Assembly (NCBI RefSeq): GCF_008831285.2 | Contig: NC_045145.1 | Location: forward strand, 992,001 to 1,056,000 | DNA length: 64,000 nucleotides | Source of the DNA: Nymphaea colorata | Taxonomy: Eukaryota; Streptophyta; Magnoliopsida; Nymphaeales; Nymphaeaceae | Direction: 5' to 3' | Shown here: positions 13,413 to 23,981 of the stretch, in pieces | How the letters are laid out: each line of letters opens with the position of its first letter | Position numbering within the stretch: position 1 is the first letter of the stretch | Notes under the pieces: generated by a model | The model's database searches: none | Seen by the model: only the letters and a program-made list of their open reading frames with translations | Told to the model about the DNA's origin: nothing | Position numbers and translations under genes: made by a program

Positions 13413-13617
13413 AGATTGTAGTGCGACTTCTTGGAATTCAGATGGTCTCGACCAAGTGTTTTCCCCATTCTCTGGCAAGATGACACCAGCTCTGGCTGAC
13501 GAAGTTGTCTTCATGATTTGGAGTGGCAATAGGGTTTGGGAAGATCAGGCGATCATCAAGTGGCAGAAGCGCAATACTCATGTGCTGCTGCAGTGCCACG
13601 ACATTGTCGAAGGTGAG
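13413..13617 (+). CDS. exon-like open frame ending at a consensus splice donor
   Basis: A plus-strand frame is open from just after a TAA near 13412 and reads through MTPALADEVVFMIWSGNRVW and KWQKRNTHVLLQCHDIVE. It then meets GAAG|GTGAGT, a perfect plant donor. The composition (Trp, Glu, Asp, His) is protein-like and the local GC is higher than in the flanks. Read through the donor, it terminates in-frame a few codons later. I do not recognise the family. It could be a single exon of a decayed gene, and no partner exons were identified. Confidence 0.3.
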
Positions 13618-16285
13618 TCGCATTTTCGTTCTTGATGAGACACTTGCTCAAACGATCTTTGCATGTTGCTGAATTGCCTCGTGGCCTTGGAGTTGGATGA
13701 GGATCGACTGCATCTTGTGTGTGCAAGTGATTGTCTATGCACATTCTTTTGTTTTTTAGATTTGGTTAGTTGCTGTTGTTTACTGAATTATAATATTATG
13801 TTGTTTTCAGGATTAGTAGATTATTTGGAAAACTTTAGATAGGGATTTGCATCTGAGTTTGTATAATTAAACTTGTTTAGGTATAAAGCTCAATTTGTGA
13901 TGGCACATGTACTGGGTTCATCTCTTTCCTTTTTTCTTTTTTTTATTGCAGATAGTTGAATTTGGCATTCTTCATATATTTCTGCTATGTATTCTTGACA
14001 TACTTTTAAAAATTAAAGTTATTCAACTGCTGTTTGCTGGACCTCTCATGTATTGGTGCAAGAGAAGCAAAGTTGATGTGCTGGTTTCCAACTTAGCCAC
14101 ATGGAATGACGATGCTGTTTCTAGTTCTTTAGAGTGTTAGCTATTGGGTTGAGGGCTTGCCATTTGTTCACTCATTGAGTGGTTACTGAAAATATTATTT
14201 GGCAACTAGCCCCACAAGAACACCTGTGAGGTTCTATGAGAGTACATTTGAAGATGTAAATTGGAAACAGCGACCAGGTTTGTCTTTTTCTCTCATATGC
14301 AAATCAGTGGAAGAGTTAGAAAGTTGAGCCACAGGGGCCATTGTCTTGTCATTTAGTAAAATATAAAATGTCATTGCATGTAAGATTTTCCTGAAAAGAA
14401 GATGTGGTTTCTTCTTTTGAGGAAAAAAATGCTATTTTTATCTATTATGAACAAGGCAGTAATTGTTGTACTATAATATTCAAAAGCAATGTTATTTTAC
14501 ACTATTCTATTTTTGTAAAATCCAATTAATTCTAAAACTTCACACCTTTTTCATTACCTTATATTGTTTTCTTTATATTTATAAAGCTGTTCTAAAAAGT
14601 TTGAAAACCTCATTCACTTTATTTACCAGAATTTTTTAAAATGTGGTTTTAAATGGCAACGTTTATCCTTATGTCTTTCAAAACATGCACGAACAAGGTG
14701 TTCTTGCTTTCAACATTCTGAAAATGGGAATCAAACACTTTCCACATGCAATGAAGAACCATGGGAGGACTAGACCTGTTAAATTTAATGGGGCCCTCTA
14801 GAAAGAAGCCAACTGCCATGGCTGTGCCTTACAAAGACAACATCATGATAAAAAATCATAGATTTGAAAGGGAGAAGGAGGGCTTAAAGCATGTGACGGC
14901 ACCAAAGGAGCAGGGCAAAGCCAAAAGAAGGAAAAGGTCTAGATTTCAGTCTTCCTCATCTTCGATGAATATTTGTACTTGCTTGTCACCCAAATCTCCT
15001 CTTCCCACCCTGATTTCAGGAAGCTGCACTTAAAGTCTCTTCTTTCAATACAGTAGAAACAGGTTTGATTATTTTTTCCCTCTTCTTCTTTAAATTGGAA
15101 AAACATGTTGCTTGTCCTAAACAAAAGAAAGAGTTGCTGCTCAATGTGAATATTCTTTTGATTAAATTCAATTTTCCCCAATGGAAGATGCTTTCTTTGG
15201 TTTTTGTGGCAACTTCAGAGGCATCAAACAGTTGGATGCATGAAGCCCAAACTTCTTTATTTTCTTCCTTTTGTTATTTTTTCTTCCACTTTAGGTTAAA
15301 TAACTCTCTTTGAATGTCTTGTGAGGAACACATGCCTTCATGTTGACTCATCATCCTTCAACTTGAAGATCTTGAAGTACAATGGCTCATCACTAATAGA
15401 ATTCATGCGGCGATGGTAAAATGAAAAAGTGGGGAAGTCGGCCTCAGAGGAGTTTGACTCTTTTTTTCCTCTTCTCAATGCGGTAATCTCATACGCCGTT
15501 GGTCTTGGATCGGCCACAATAAATTAAGTAAAAAAAATACATTCTTTTATTATCTTGTTGCAACATTTCCTCCTCATTATGAATGCAAGATTATTGCAAT
15601 GAGCATTTGATAAGAATAATATTTTGTGTATTGTTGGGTTACGTTTTCAAAATACATGACGTAAAAGTTATCATAACATAATGTCAACAATTAGACGTAA
15701 GACATGATTACACATTGTGCTTTGAAACAATAATGTAAAGGTTTTGAAATACATTTTACAAGCACACAATGTTCCTCTTATCAAACACACTCATATTCAT
15801 TTTATTCTCTTAGCTATCTGTTGCCTAATGGGTCAATATCTGTGAAAACAACAACAGTAACAACCTGATTTGATATCCCAACTAAACTAAACCTGATTAT
15901 TTCAGTCTCAACAAGTCTAGGTCCTGTGTGTGTGTGTGTGTGCAACACAATGGTTCAAGCCGGTTGAAGATCATGGCATAATGTCAAGTAAGTCTTTCAT
16001 ATACATGGGGAAGAAAAGGAAGACAAGGCATGCTTTGTTGGAATAATATAACTGACCACTGTCTTAATCCTCCTGAAAAATAAAACGAGGAAAAAAATAT
16101 AGAAATAAAGTAAAGAAAAAGAAAAGATCCCTAGGACTAAAGCATCGATAAGTCAAATTTTCTAACTTGGCCACAGCAAGGTTCTATTCCATACAGCTCA
16201 CACAAATTCGTTTTGGCCTTTTCCCACATGATCACAGCTACAAATAAGGCCTCTGGAGGAGGAAGAACACCATTAATCTTGACGT
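13618..16285. other. noncoding or unassigned, with one weak basic ORF
   Basis: Mostly AT-rich. An ATG-started frame at 14761-15033 (90 codons) is Lys/Arg- and Ser-rich in its second half (contains KRRKRSRFQSSSSS). Its first part is unremarkable and no intron or family was recognised, so I rate it unlikely. A (GT)n microsatellite lies at about 15926-15942. A coding role for the rest is not visible. Confidence 0.35.
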
Positions 16286-16290
16286 CACCC

Positions 16291-16740
16291 ATGGAAAAAA
16301 CCAGGCTGCTCCTCTTCTTCCTGGTCTCTGCTTCTGTCCTTCTCCATGGGGCTTCAAGTAAAGCACCAAAGGTAGGTATACTTGATATGATACTCCATGA
16401 TTGTTATGTTGGGAAGTACGTTGAGTAGCAGCAACGAAGTTGAAGGAGAAAATTATGAGGAAGAAAACCACTTAAAGTTATTGTCATCCGTTGTTCTATG
16501 GCAAGAAAGTCACTTGTAATTGTTTCATTAACTTGAGAAAGGAATCACTTAATCTATGATTTTATTGTACAGTGAGGGCAGTGCCCGGGTGTCATTAATT
16601 CATGTGTATAAGCACTGCCTACGAGGATTTGCTACCATGCTCACAACGAAAGAAGCGAACACATTGTCCTGTAAATTATCTTCCTTGGTCCCCAGGGGAT
16701 TTCCAGAATCTGTAACTGAAGATAACCTGACACACTATTT
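16291..16740 (+). pseudogene. subtilisin-like protease (SBT) fragment: signal peptide exon plus propeptide exon
   Basis: ATG at 16291 starts a 27-codon exon encoding a typical secretory signal (MEKTRLLLFFLVSASVLLHG then ASSKAPK), ending at donor AAG|GTAGGT (16372). An exon with acceptor TTTTATTGTACAG begins at 16573 and contains HVYKHCLRGFATMLTTKEAN. This matches the inhibitor I9 propeptide of plant subtilases (family pattern Y.YKHGF.GFAA.LT..EA..L). The usual exon carrying VYIVYMG is missing and the phases of the two visible exons do not join. No catalytic Asp, His or Ser domain follows. A truncated, nonfunctional subtilase is the best reading; the signal peptide belonging to the same gene is inferred from the short distance and order. 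Confidence 0.6.
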
Positions 16741-17254
16741 CATGTTTGGCAGAATATCCCATAATCCTATCGGTTTTCCCTCATCCAGTTCTTAGACCTC
16801 ATACGACATGTTCATGACACTTCTTGCAAGTTGTGTTCGGTGAGCTGGGGGCAAAGCTTGCGACGTCACTGGTCAATGGGGACATAATAATCAGAATGAT
16901 CAATACAGGTGAATCCTGATCCGGAGAAAATTATTTGTTTCTCTTAACCAGCATGATTTTGATCGTGTTGCTGCTTGTTTCCCATACTCCATTTGAATTC
17001 TCCAGTCACTTTAGAATATTATTCATTTAGAGAAGGCCCAATCTGTTAAGTATGTCGAGCTATATGTTTGAATGATGGAGAAGAAGGTGTGACTCAGACC
17101 TTTTGTCTCAGACATACTCTTGCCATTCAAACAAAGGGGAAGGCATTTGGACAACCTTCAAAGAACATATGAAATTAAAGTGCACAACCTTTTGTGGCAC
17201 TTGTGGTGGTGCCACATAGCTTTCACCAGCATTCGACTGTGCAATAAATGCTTC

Positions 17255-17330
17255 AAGGGGCGTAGTTTAACCTGGTAGCATGGTGGTTTACACTCAAAAG
17301 ATCTAGGTTTGAGTCTCATGCTCTAGATGT
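17255..17330 (+). repeat. tRNA-related sequence, probable SINE head
   Basis: GCGTAGTTTAACCTGGTAGC resembles an RNA polymerase III A box, and AGGTTTGAGTCTC about 32 bp later resembles a B box (consensus GGTTCRANTCC, here with changes). The stretch between includes ACTCAAAAGATCTAGG, as in tRNA-derived plant SINEs. It does not fold into a convincing functional tRNA and has no clear anticodon arm, so I call it a SINE-like head. The 3' end of the element is not defined. Confidence 0.45.
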
Positions 17331-20300
17331 TATGCCTCTAGGCCACAAATGGTGGCAAAGGCAATGATGCAGCCCTTCCTACAGGAAGGCCAAGAACCAG
17401 GGCCAGCATGGCCAAGCGAGGCCAAGAGAGCCGAGTGCCTTCGGCCAGGTTTGCGGCCAGCATAATGGAAAGCGTAGATGGGCTAAAGGAGGCTCACGTA
17501 GAACTTGAAGTTGATGCAGCAGGCGGTGTGGGCGGAGCATCATCAACGGAGCGCAGGCAGCGGGCTGAAGACTTCAAGGCTGGGCAGGGACAAGAACTAG
17601 ACCTAGATCCGGTTATAGCGAGTTCGAACCCTGAGTCTAGTCCTGACCCGGTCCACACGTGGTAAGCCTAAGGCCGAACTTAGGCAGGTTATATGGCTGA
17701 ACCCGTGAGAGAGAAGCCAAACTCACTGAAATTCAGAGACATCTTGTCGCGATTTCCCTTTCATGCATTTGCTTATAGTCGAGTCCTTTATTTCAGCAAG
17801 TGTCTCGGTTCATGTGTTAGAACCAGTTTTATTTCTAGTACTCAAACTCTTTTGTAAGTCTTTTTTCAGTATGCAATCAAGAATTAAAAGTTGAGTTTTT
17901 CATGTGAATTGGCTCTTGCCTCTCTCTTCCTCTCACCGTCTTACCGCCGGTGACTGGAATCCCAAGGCTCCAACCCGTGGCTCTAGTTGAAGCGAAACAG
18001 GTTTGGAGATGACCTTTGAGGCCACTGGAAATCCTCTTAGAGCGTCTTCATCCTACGCACAAATTCCCCGACCGAATTGCCATCATTTCATGGTGCAACT
18101 TCTTCATCCCCAGAAGAAGTTAGATGCTGGAGAACTATCTCGGGAAGGCTTGACGGAAATCGACTCGTGGCTCTAGTCGACTAGTAATCAAGCAACGACT
18201 CCAGCTGCTAGAGATTAAGGGAGGAACCGAATTCATCACCTGGTTCCTTCCACCTCGAGCAGAGCTTAAGACAGGTTAAGATCGAACCTAGTAACCTTCT
18301 TAATCTCTGTCAAAATCAGAGAAAGAGATGCCGAACAGGTAGATCACAGCCTAGTCTATCAGACTGATTGTCAAGGTGAGTATCCGAAGGTTCATCGGAA
18401 TCCATTGGTAGAAGGCCGGTCGGATTTCTATGAATTTGACGGTGAATCAACCTGAGAATTCTGTCCTCGGCAGCAGCAAGTCACTCCGCATCAATTCGAG
18501 AATTGCTGTCTGGGAAGGAGATGGATTTTCCCCAATAGCCGACCCTTAATCAACCACATCGCTCGCTTGGCTTGGCCGAAACCAAGTAGTGCCTGGGCAG
18601 AAGTTGCAGGTGAAATCTGAAGCAACCAAGGGCGAATTTCACTCTCTCGTTCACTCCAGCATAATCACCCAGATCTTAGCAACATCCCCACCAAGTTTCA
18701 AGCGAATCCTACTGGCCATCGCGAAGAACTCACTCCCAGTCAGAAATCTGTGTGCTACCACTGGAGTAACCAATCGCTGTTACTTTTCCGATCAGTTTTC
18801 GGTCCAGCCCGATCATTTCAGTGGATTCCAAATTTGCCCATGGTCAGTTTGATTCATTACTAGAGTTGAAATAAATTGGCAAGGGTATTTCCATCAAGAG
18901 GGCACTAAATCGAGTTAAGGAGAGGGCGTAGGCTGCAACCGTTACACCTCGCAGCCTCCTCTTGAGCTCCCCATCTTAAAAGACGAGAGTTACAAATCCC
19001 TCCACCAAGTATCTCATCCAGCCATCATGGAGGAGTTAAGGCACATATTCAATTTCCTTAACTAGGGAGACCCTTCTCAAACCTCTTCACCTCTCATAAC
19101 CGACCCTTTCCACTTCACGCAAGCCTTAATCAACCTCCACCTCATGCTAACTCCTCCTCCTCGTCATTACTAGCCTTCACCCATCATTAGTGAACCACTC
19201 CCCTCACATGTCTCTTGACTTAAACCCCTTAGCCTAACTGATCCTAATCATTAGTGTCATCTTCTCTCGTGTAACTTTCCACCCACTCTCGCACAACCCT
19301 TTACCTGTCTCTAAGTCATAACTGACCCTCTTAGCAATTAACCTCCATCTCACGTCTAGACCAAGCCCACTCCACTACCGAGCCACTTCCAACTAGACCT
19401 AACCCGCTTCACCTAAACCGTGCCTACCTAAACCCATACCAAGCTCACCCCCTTGTTCCGAGCTCGGCTTGTCCCCTTGGAGTCTAACTAGTTAGGTTCC
19501 CTTTCCAAGGATTGGTCGTGTGCATCTCAGTTCACCACCTCCACTTCATCGGACAACCTCTTCTTGCAGCCTCCAGTGCTGCACCCTTCCACGAACATAC
19601 TCATAAGCACCAAGGTGACCTCAGCCAGGCTGGCCGAGCCGCAGCCTCCATCCGACGCTCCTCCATCATGTTGCTGTCTCTCTTGGCAGTCAGAGGCCTG
19701 CAGCAACCACACTCCATCCATCAGGTGTAGCAGGCAGCCCCTGTGCCGTCCCCTTACATTGCCGGGACACTCCATCTCTCTCGGCCAGCGTCCATCAGTC
19801 CACAAGCCGTCCTAGGCCAGGCGGGCCTAGCCTTCGTTCCACCTCCTTGCTGAGATATCCGAGAGTGGCTTTGCCACTGGTTTTCTCTCAGATCTATTGC
19901 TGTTTAAGTCGATCTCTCATCGGCTAGGTAATTTCTCAGCATCCTATAGAATGGGGTTACGGGTGTAATTGTTTTCTAAACCAGGCTCTAGCCGATTGCT
20001 ACTGTCGGTAGTCCCTCCAAGGAACCTTGCCAAGGACACGGCTGCGGGTAGCTAGAACACCAAAGGGTAAGGGCATGGTTTGGCCATTCTAGGGATTTAT
20101 GAATGGTTTGTGAATGAATGTTGAGTGAGTTGTGAGAGTTAAATTTCAATCACTCACGTTTGTACAAGCCTTGATCCCCTTAGTGTTGTAGTAGGATTTA
20201 AACCATGGGTTAGGGAAGACACTTGTGTCTTTCACCCAGGGTACTATTTAGTTGGGGTTGCTGTCCGATGGGGATATAATTTGTAAATATAATTTGCTTA

Positions 20301-20400
20301 AGTTTAGACTTTAGGCTCCCGCGAGTTGATTCTGGACTTGGGATCTATTCTCGGGCGTCGAAATCGCTAGCTGGGTCTAGGTTCCCACCATGCAACAAGT
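17331..20400. other. GC-richer repetitive block, unclassified (possible LTR retrotransposon remains)
   Basis: GC content is clearly higher than in the surroundings over about 3 kb. A plus frame at 17408-17665 is open for 85 codons (Glu/Ala/Gly-rich) without a known domain. The stretch at 17700-17960, with a T-rich segment and GAATTAAAAG, and the text after it resemble an LTR or leader, but no paired copy, PBS or pol motif is seen. Short frames at 18589-18852 and 19512-19815 are unrecognised. I suspect a partial gypsy-like or unclassified element, by texture and context only. Confidence 0.35.
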
Positions 20401-20424
20401 TCTAAATTTGAAATTATACTGGAT

Positions 20425-20727
20425 ATGGATCTAAATTTGATCTGCCGACATAAAAGATCGAAAAGCCCCCCACTACATTCAACTGACATTCTCCAAATAA
20501 ATCCTCTTCATCTCCTTGCCCTTATGAGTTGTTTGGATATAATTTATGAGCATCCCAGGAATCTTGGTTCATTACGCAATAGAGAGATGCAAAAAAACAG
20601 TCAACCACTTTCCTTTTCAAACACCTTATACCTTGCTTACAAACTTTTCGAGAAAGGGATTCCGTTGTACAGATCACTCTTGCTTTTAGATGGGAGCGGG
20701 GAATTTGGTGCTTTGAGATTTGGATAG
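20425..20727 (+). other. 100-codon open frame of unknown origin
   Basis: An ATG-started frame that reads protein-like (PLSFSNTLYLAYKLFEKG, then a C-terminus SLLLLDGSGEFGALRFG) in a segment distinct in texture from both neighbours. I could not assign a family. An organelle-derived insertion or a fragment of a retrotransposon leader are alternatives. There is no splice or promoter evidence. Confidence 0.25.
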
Positions 20728-21680
20728 GAAACCTTTTAAATTTTACGAAGCAGGGATCTGGTCGAGCTTCTAATTTTTACTAATGCTATTCCATGCCGCA
20801 CCTTATTTCTTTTATGTCTATCTATTTATTCCCACAACCATGAGATCCCATGTACGTGCCATTTATCGATTTCAATCACATATGAAGCATATGTCAATCG
20901 ATAATATGTCAATCATTCGCTACCCAAACTACAATTTTAATTCAAATTTCAATATCATTAGGCATTTGGTAAGAAAAAATTTGTGCTCTTCGAACACATT
21001 TTCTTAAAACACATGTTATGTTCTTATTTTGAGAAGAATGATCCAGTTATGGTTATCATTCCTAAATTAAGCAATCAAATTCTAGAAGTAAGTAATTAGA
21101 TCATGTTTCCTAAAACAAAAGCATAGCATTCTTGAAACACATGTTCTAAAAATGTTCTATGTCCCAAGTGCATAATATTCTCTTTTAGTAGTCTACTTAG
21201 ACATAATAACAGGTATTACTTAACCAATTCACCTTCTCTCATGGCATGCATTAGGAATTTGGCCCGAATCACCGAGTTTCAATGATGTACCATGAAGAGG
21301 GAAAGGAACGTGCATGGTAGTTCCTAACTACAAAGAATGCAACTGGAACAGGTTTAAAATCTGTGCTCTAATTTGAAATCACATGCCTATAGCCAAAATA
21401 GAGCTGATGGGCGAACTTCGACTCCGGAAGGTGATCGATGCTTGGTATTATAACTCATTCGGGGTGGCAAAAGTCCCTGAGTCAAACGGGCCCAGTACGC
21501 TGATGAGCTCAGCTCGTCTAGGGACATAGTGGGGCACGGAAGCCACACCAAGTCAACTGCAGCTGGCTAGCACCATCATGCACAACGCGACCTACTGCGG
21601 GCTGGGGATGGGAGCTTCCAGGGGTGGGTCATCGACAAGCCGACTTGGATTCTACGATTGGAGACTCTTAGAATTCTGGA
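20728..21680. other. noncoding, no gene seen
   Basis: AT-rich up to about 21230, then GC-richer from 21400 on. Nothing recognisable besides the promoter-like site that follows. Confidence 0.4.
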
Positions 21681-21688
21681 AATGGGAT

Positions 21689-21697
21689 TATAAATAG
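21689..21697 (+). promoter_or_regulatory. TATA-box-like site TATAAATAG
   Basis: TATAAATAG sits in a GC-richer context, about 30 bp upstream of a CA/ACC start-like stretch and a (TC)n leader at about 21757-21785. The arrangement (TATA, then a pyrimidine-rich leader) fits a plant core promoter or an LTR promoter. No supported gene follows directly; the next recognisable coding sequence is the truncated copia pol at 22365. Confidence 0.4.
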
Positions 21698-22364
21698 AGG
21701 CCGTGCAAACCATTTTTGCCACGGCTTCTTCTCCTCAGTTTCTTCTTGTTTTCATTCTCTCTCTCTCTCTCTGTCTCTCTCTCTTCCTGCGTGAGTGCTG
21801 TTTTCTGGTTACAGATATTGGTGCTAGATTTCTATCAGAGGGCAGGTCTGCTCAAGCCATCTTGAGTCAGCAGGGGGCTCGAATGGGGGTCAACACAGGA
21901 GGGCCCTTCTGCGCTGCCTACAGACATTGGGAAAAACAGGGTGCAGGGTCGACAACTCCATGCAAGCCAGTTTATTTTTGTTGGATGGGGGCCAGGCATT
22001 GAACTTGACACTTGACAGTCCTCGGCTAAAGTGACTCAGCAAGGATTCCTCCGACCTCCTTGAAAGAATAAGTAGGATCCTTGGGGAGGGTAGTGAAAGG
22101 GTGACCATATTTGACTCGGGAACCAACAGCCCATCATGAATGCCTTGAGTTTTGAGAGAACCACCTCATACCAAGGTAAGGGGGCAACCAGTGTGAGGCG
22201 AACAGATGGGCCAAGACTGCTGAGCTGGCCAAAGAGGATGACTAGCACACAGCTTAACAAACCACATCAATTCGGGTCAAGTAAGGGGAACAGAAACAAT
22301 TTAGATTTCAGCATACGCAGCCACCAAATTCTACCGGATCCACTGGAGTGCATCATGGGCTAAA

Positions 22365-23336
22365 ATCTATCACTATTCTATTACTATATGTTGATGATAT
22401 CATTCTTACAGGAAATTCACATTCATTTATAATGTCATTCCTCGTCACCATCAGACAACAATTTGCTATGAATGATCTGGGTGATATGAATTACATCTTG
22501 GGAATTCAAGTTGCAAGGACTTCCAATGGCTTGTTTATGCATCAGTCTTATGCTCAAGACATTATTTCTAGAGCACAAATGCAGCAATGTAAAATAGTGA
22601 GTGCACCTATTACTGTTGGTTCCAAATCTCCTGAAGAAGTTGATGCTCCTTATTCCAATGCTACCGCATATCGAAGTCTTGCAGGTGCACTTCAATACTT
22701 GACCCTTACATGGCCAGATCTCTCCTATGCAGTAAATTTTGCATGTCAATTCATGCATGCCCCAGCGATGAAGCATTTTCAAATCTAGAAACGCATTGGA
22801 CAATATGTTCGAGACACATCTCAATATGGTATGCAGTTCTATAAATCCCAAGATTTGACTCTCTGAGTGTACTCTGATGCAGACTGGGCAGGCTGTCCAG
22901 ATAAATGCCGATCGACTTCAGGATACTGCACATTTCTTGGTCCAAGTTGTATATCCTGGAGCTTTAAGAAACAACCGACTGTTGCTTGCTCGTCCTGTGA
23001 AGCTGAATACCGGGCCCTCACCGGAGCTGCTGCTGAAATCAAATGACTTACCTTTATTTTACAACATCTCGGTGTCTACCTCTCCAAAGCTCCAATTCTA
23101 TTGAGTGACAACATTTCAGCACTACATACCACTATCAAGACTGTCTTTCATTCACGTATGAAACATTTTGGAACTCGATTATCATTTTGTTTGTGAACAA
23201 GTTGCATTGCGAAATATGAATACTCAATTCATCACAACCAAAGGTCAGCTTGCAGATCTTTTTACCAAACCATTGTCTCAGCAACGATTCAGCATCTTGG
23301 CTTACGTATGCAACCTTCCCTTCGGTTGAGGGGGGA
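22365..23336 (+). pseudogene. Ty1/copia reverse transcriptase C-terminus and RNase H
   Basis: The frame from 22365 gives SITILLLYVDDIILTGNS. The YVDD catalytic box of reverse transcriptase is at 22387-22398, followed by LGDMNYILGIQV and YRSLAGALQYLT, all standard copia blocks. An in-frame TAG at 22786 and TGA at about 22866 break it, then RNase H follows: SDADWAGCPD, CEAEYRAL and SDNISALH, with another W-to-TGA change near 23043. Frames decay further towards 23300. The N-terminal half of RT, integrase, protease and gag are absent, and the upstream sequence changes abruptly near 22360. The segment ends at a polypurine tract (GAGGGGGGA at 23328-23336), so this is the 3' end of a 5'-truncated element. 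Confidence 0.92.
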
Positions 23337-23981
23337 TGATAACGCACCAGCTCACTCCAGAAAATTAGATGCATCTTCAACGATTCATAACTCCAGGAGA
23401 TCAGGCATGGATCATAACCGCAGGAAATCAGGCGTAACCAATATGGCAGAAAATCAAATCAGCCACGAGAGTCAAGAAACTAAAACACATCTTGATAAGG
23501 CTCCAGCAATAAATCAGAATGCGTGCAAATTAACAGCAATAAATATGGAAGCAAAGCCAATCGGACAAGCAACAAAAACGCCTCTTCACAATGATGAAGG
23601 ATTTCGGGAGAATGTCAGTTCCTCCTATTCAAAACCAAAGGAGAAATTCAAGCAAACAGATTGTACGCCCTTGGAAACTGATTCAAATTCGGATCAGACG
23701 TAGCAATGTATAAATATAGTTCTAAGGGAACCAGATCGTCAAGAAATTGATGACTGAGTTGTGGAGTAGGAATTTTTCTTCCGAACCACATTAATTTCTT
23801 TTGTTCATCATTTTCATCCTTCTTTCTCGTTTACAGGCTTACAATTAAGTTTATGCCAAAGTACTTGACAATGTTAGAGCGGCAGAATGCAGCATTTTCA
23901 AAGATCAGAGAACAGAATCCTGCGAACTACATAAGGAGTCAAGAAGAGCAATCTTGCTCTCTGTCTCCCTCTTGGGTAACA
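23337..23981 (+). mobile_element. 3' LTR of the Ty1/copia element
   Basis: It begins TGATAACGCACC immediately after the polypurine tract GAGGGGGGA and most plausibly ends GGGTAACA near 23981, giving about 645 bp with TG...CA termini. A TATA-like TATAAATATAG lies at about 23709, so the U3/R boundary would be close downstream. The start is well supported. The end is inferred from the TG/CA rule, since no second LTR is present in the window. A frame at 23308-23703 runs through U3 and is not a gene. Confidence 0.7.

Noticed and set aside
14761-15033. Basic 90-codon ORF as a gene
   Set aside because: No family, no promoter or intron evidence; Lys/Ser-rich composition is common in random AT/GA-rich DNA.
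17255-17330. Functional tRNA gene
   Set aside because: The A and B boxes are imperfect and I could not draw a proper cloverleaf with an anticodon stem; SINE head is more likely.
23308-23703. 131-codon frame at the end of the copia element
   Set aside because: It crosses the polypurine tract into the LTR U3 and has no homology that I recognise.
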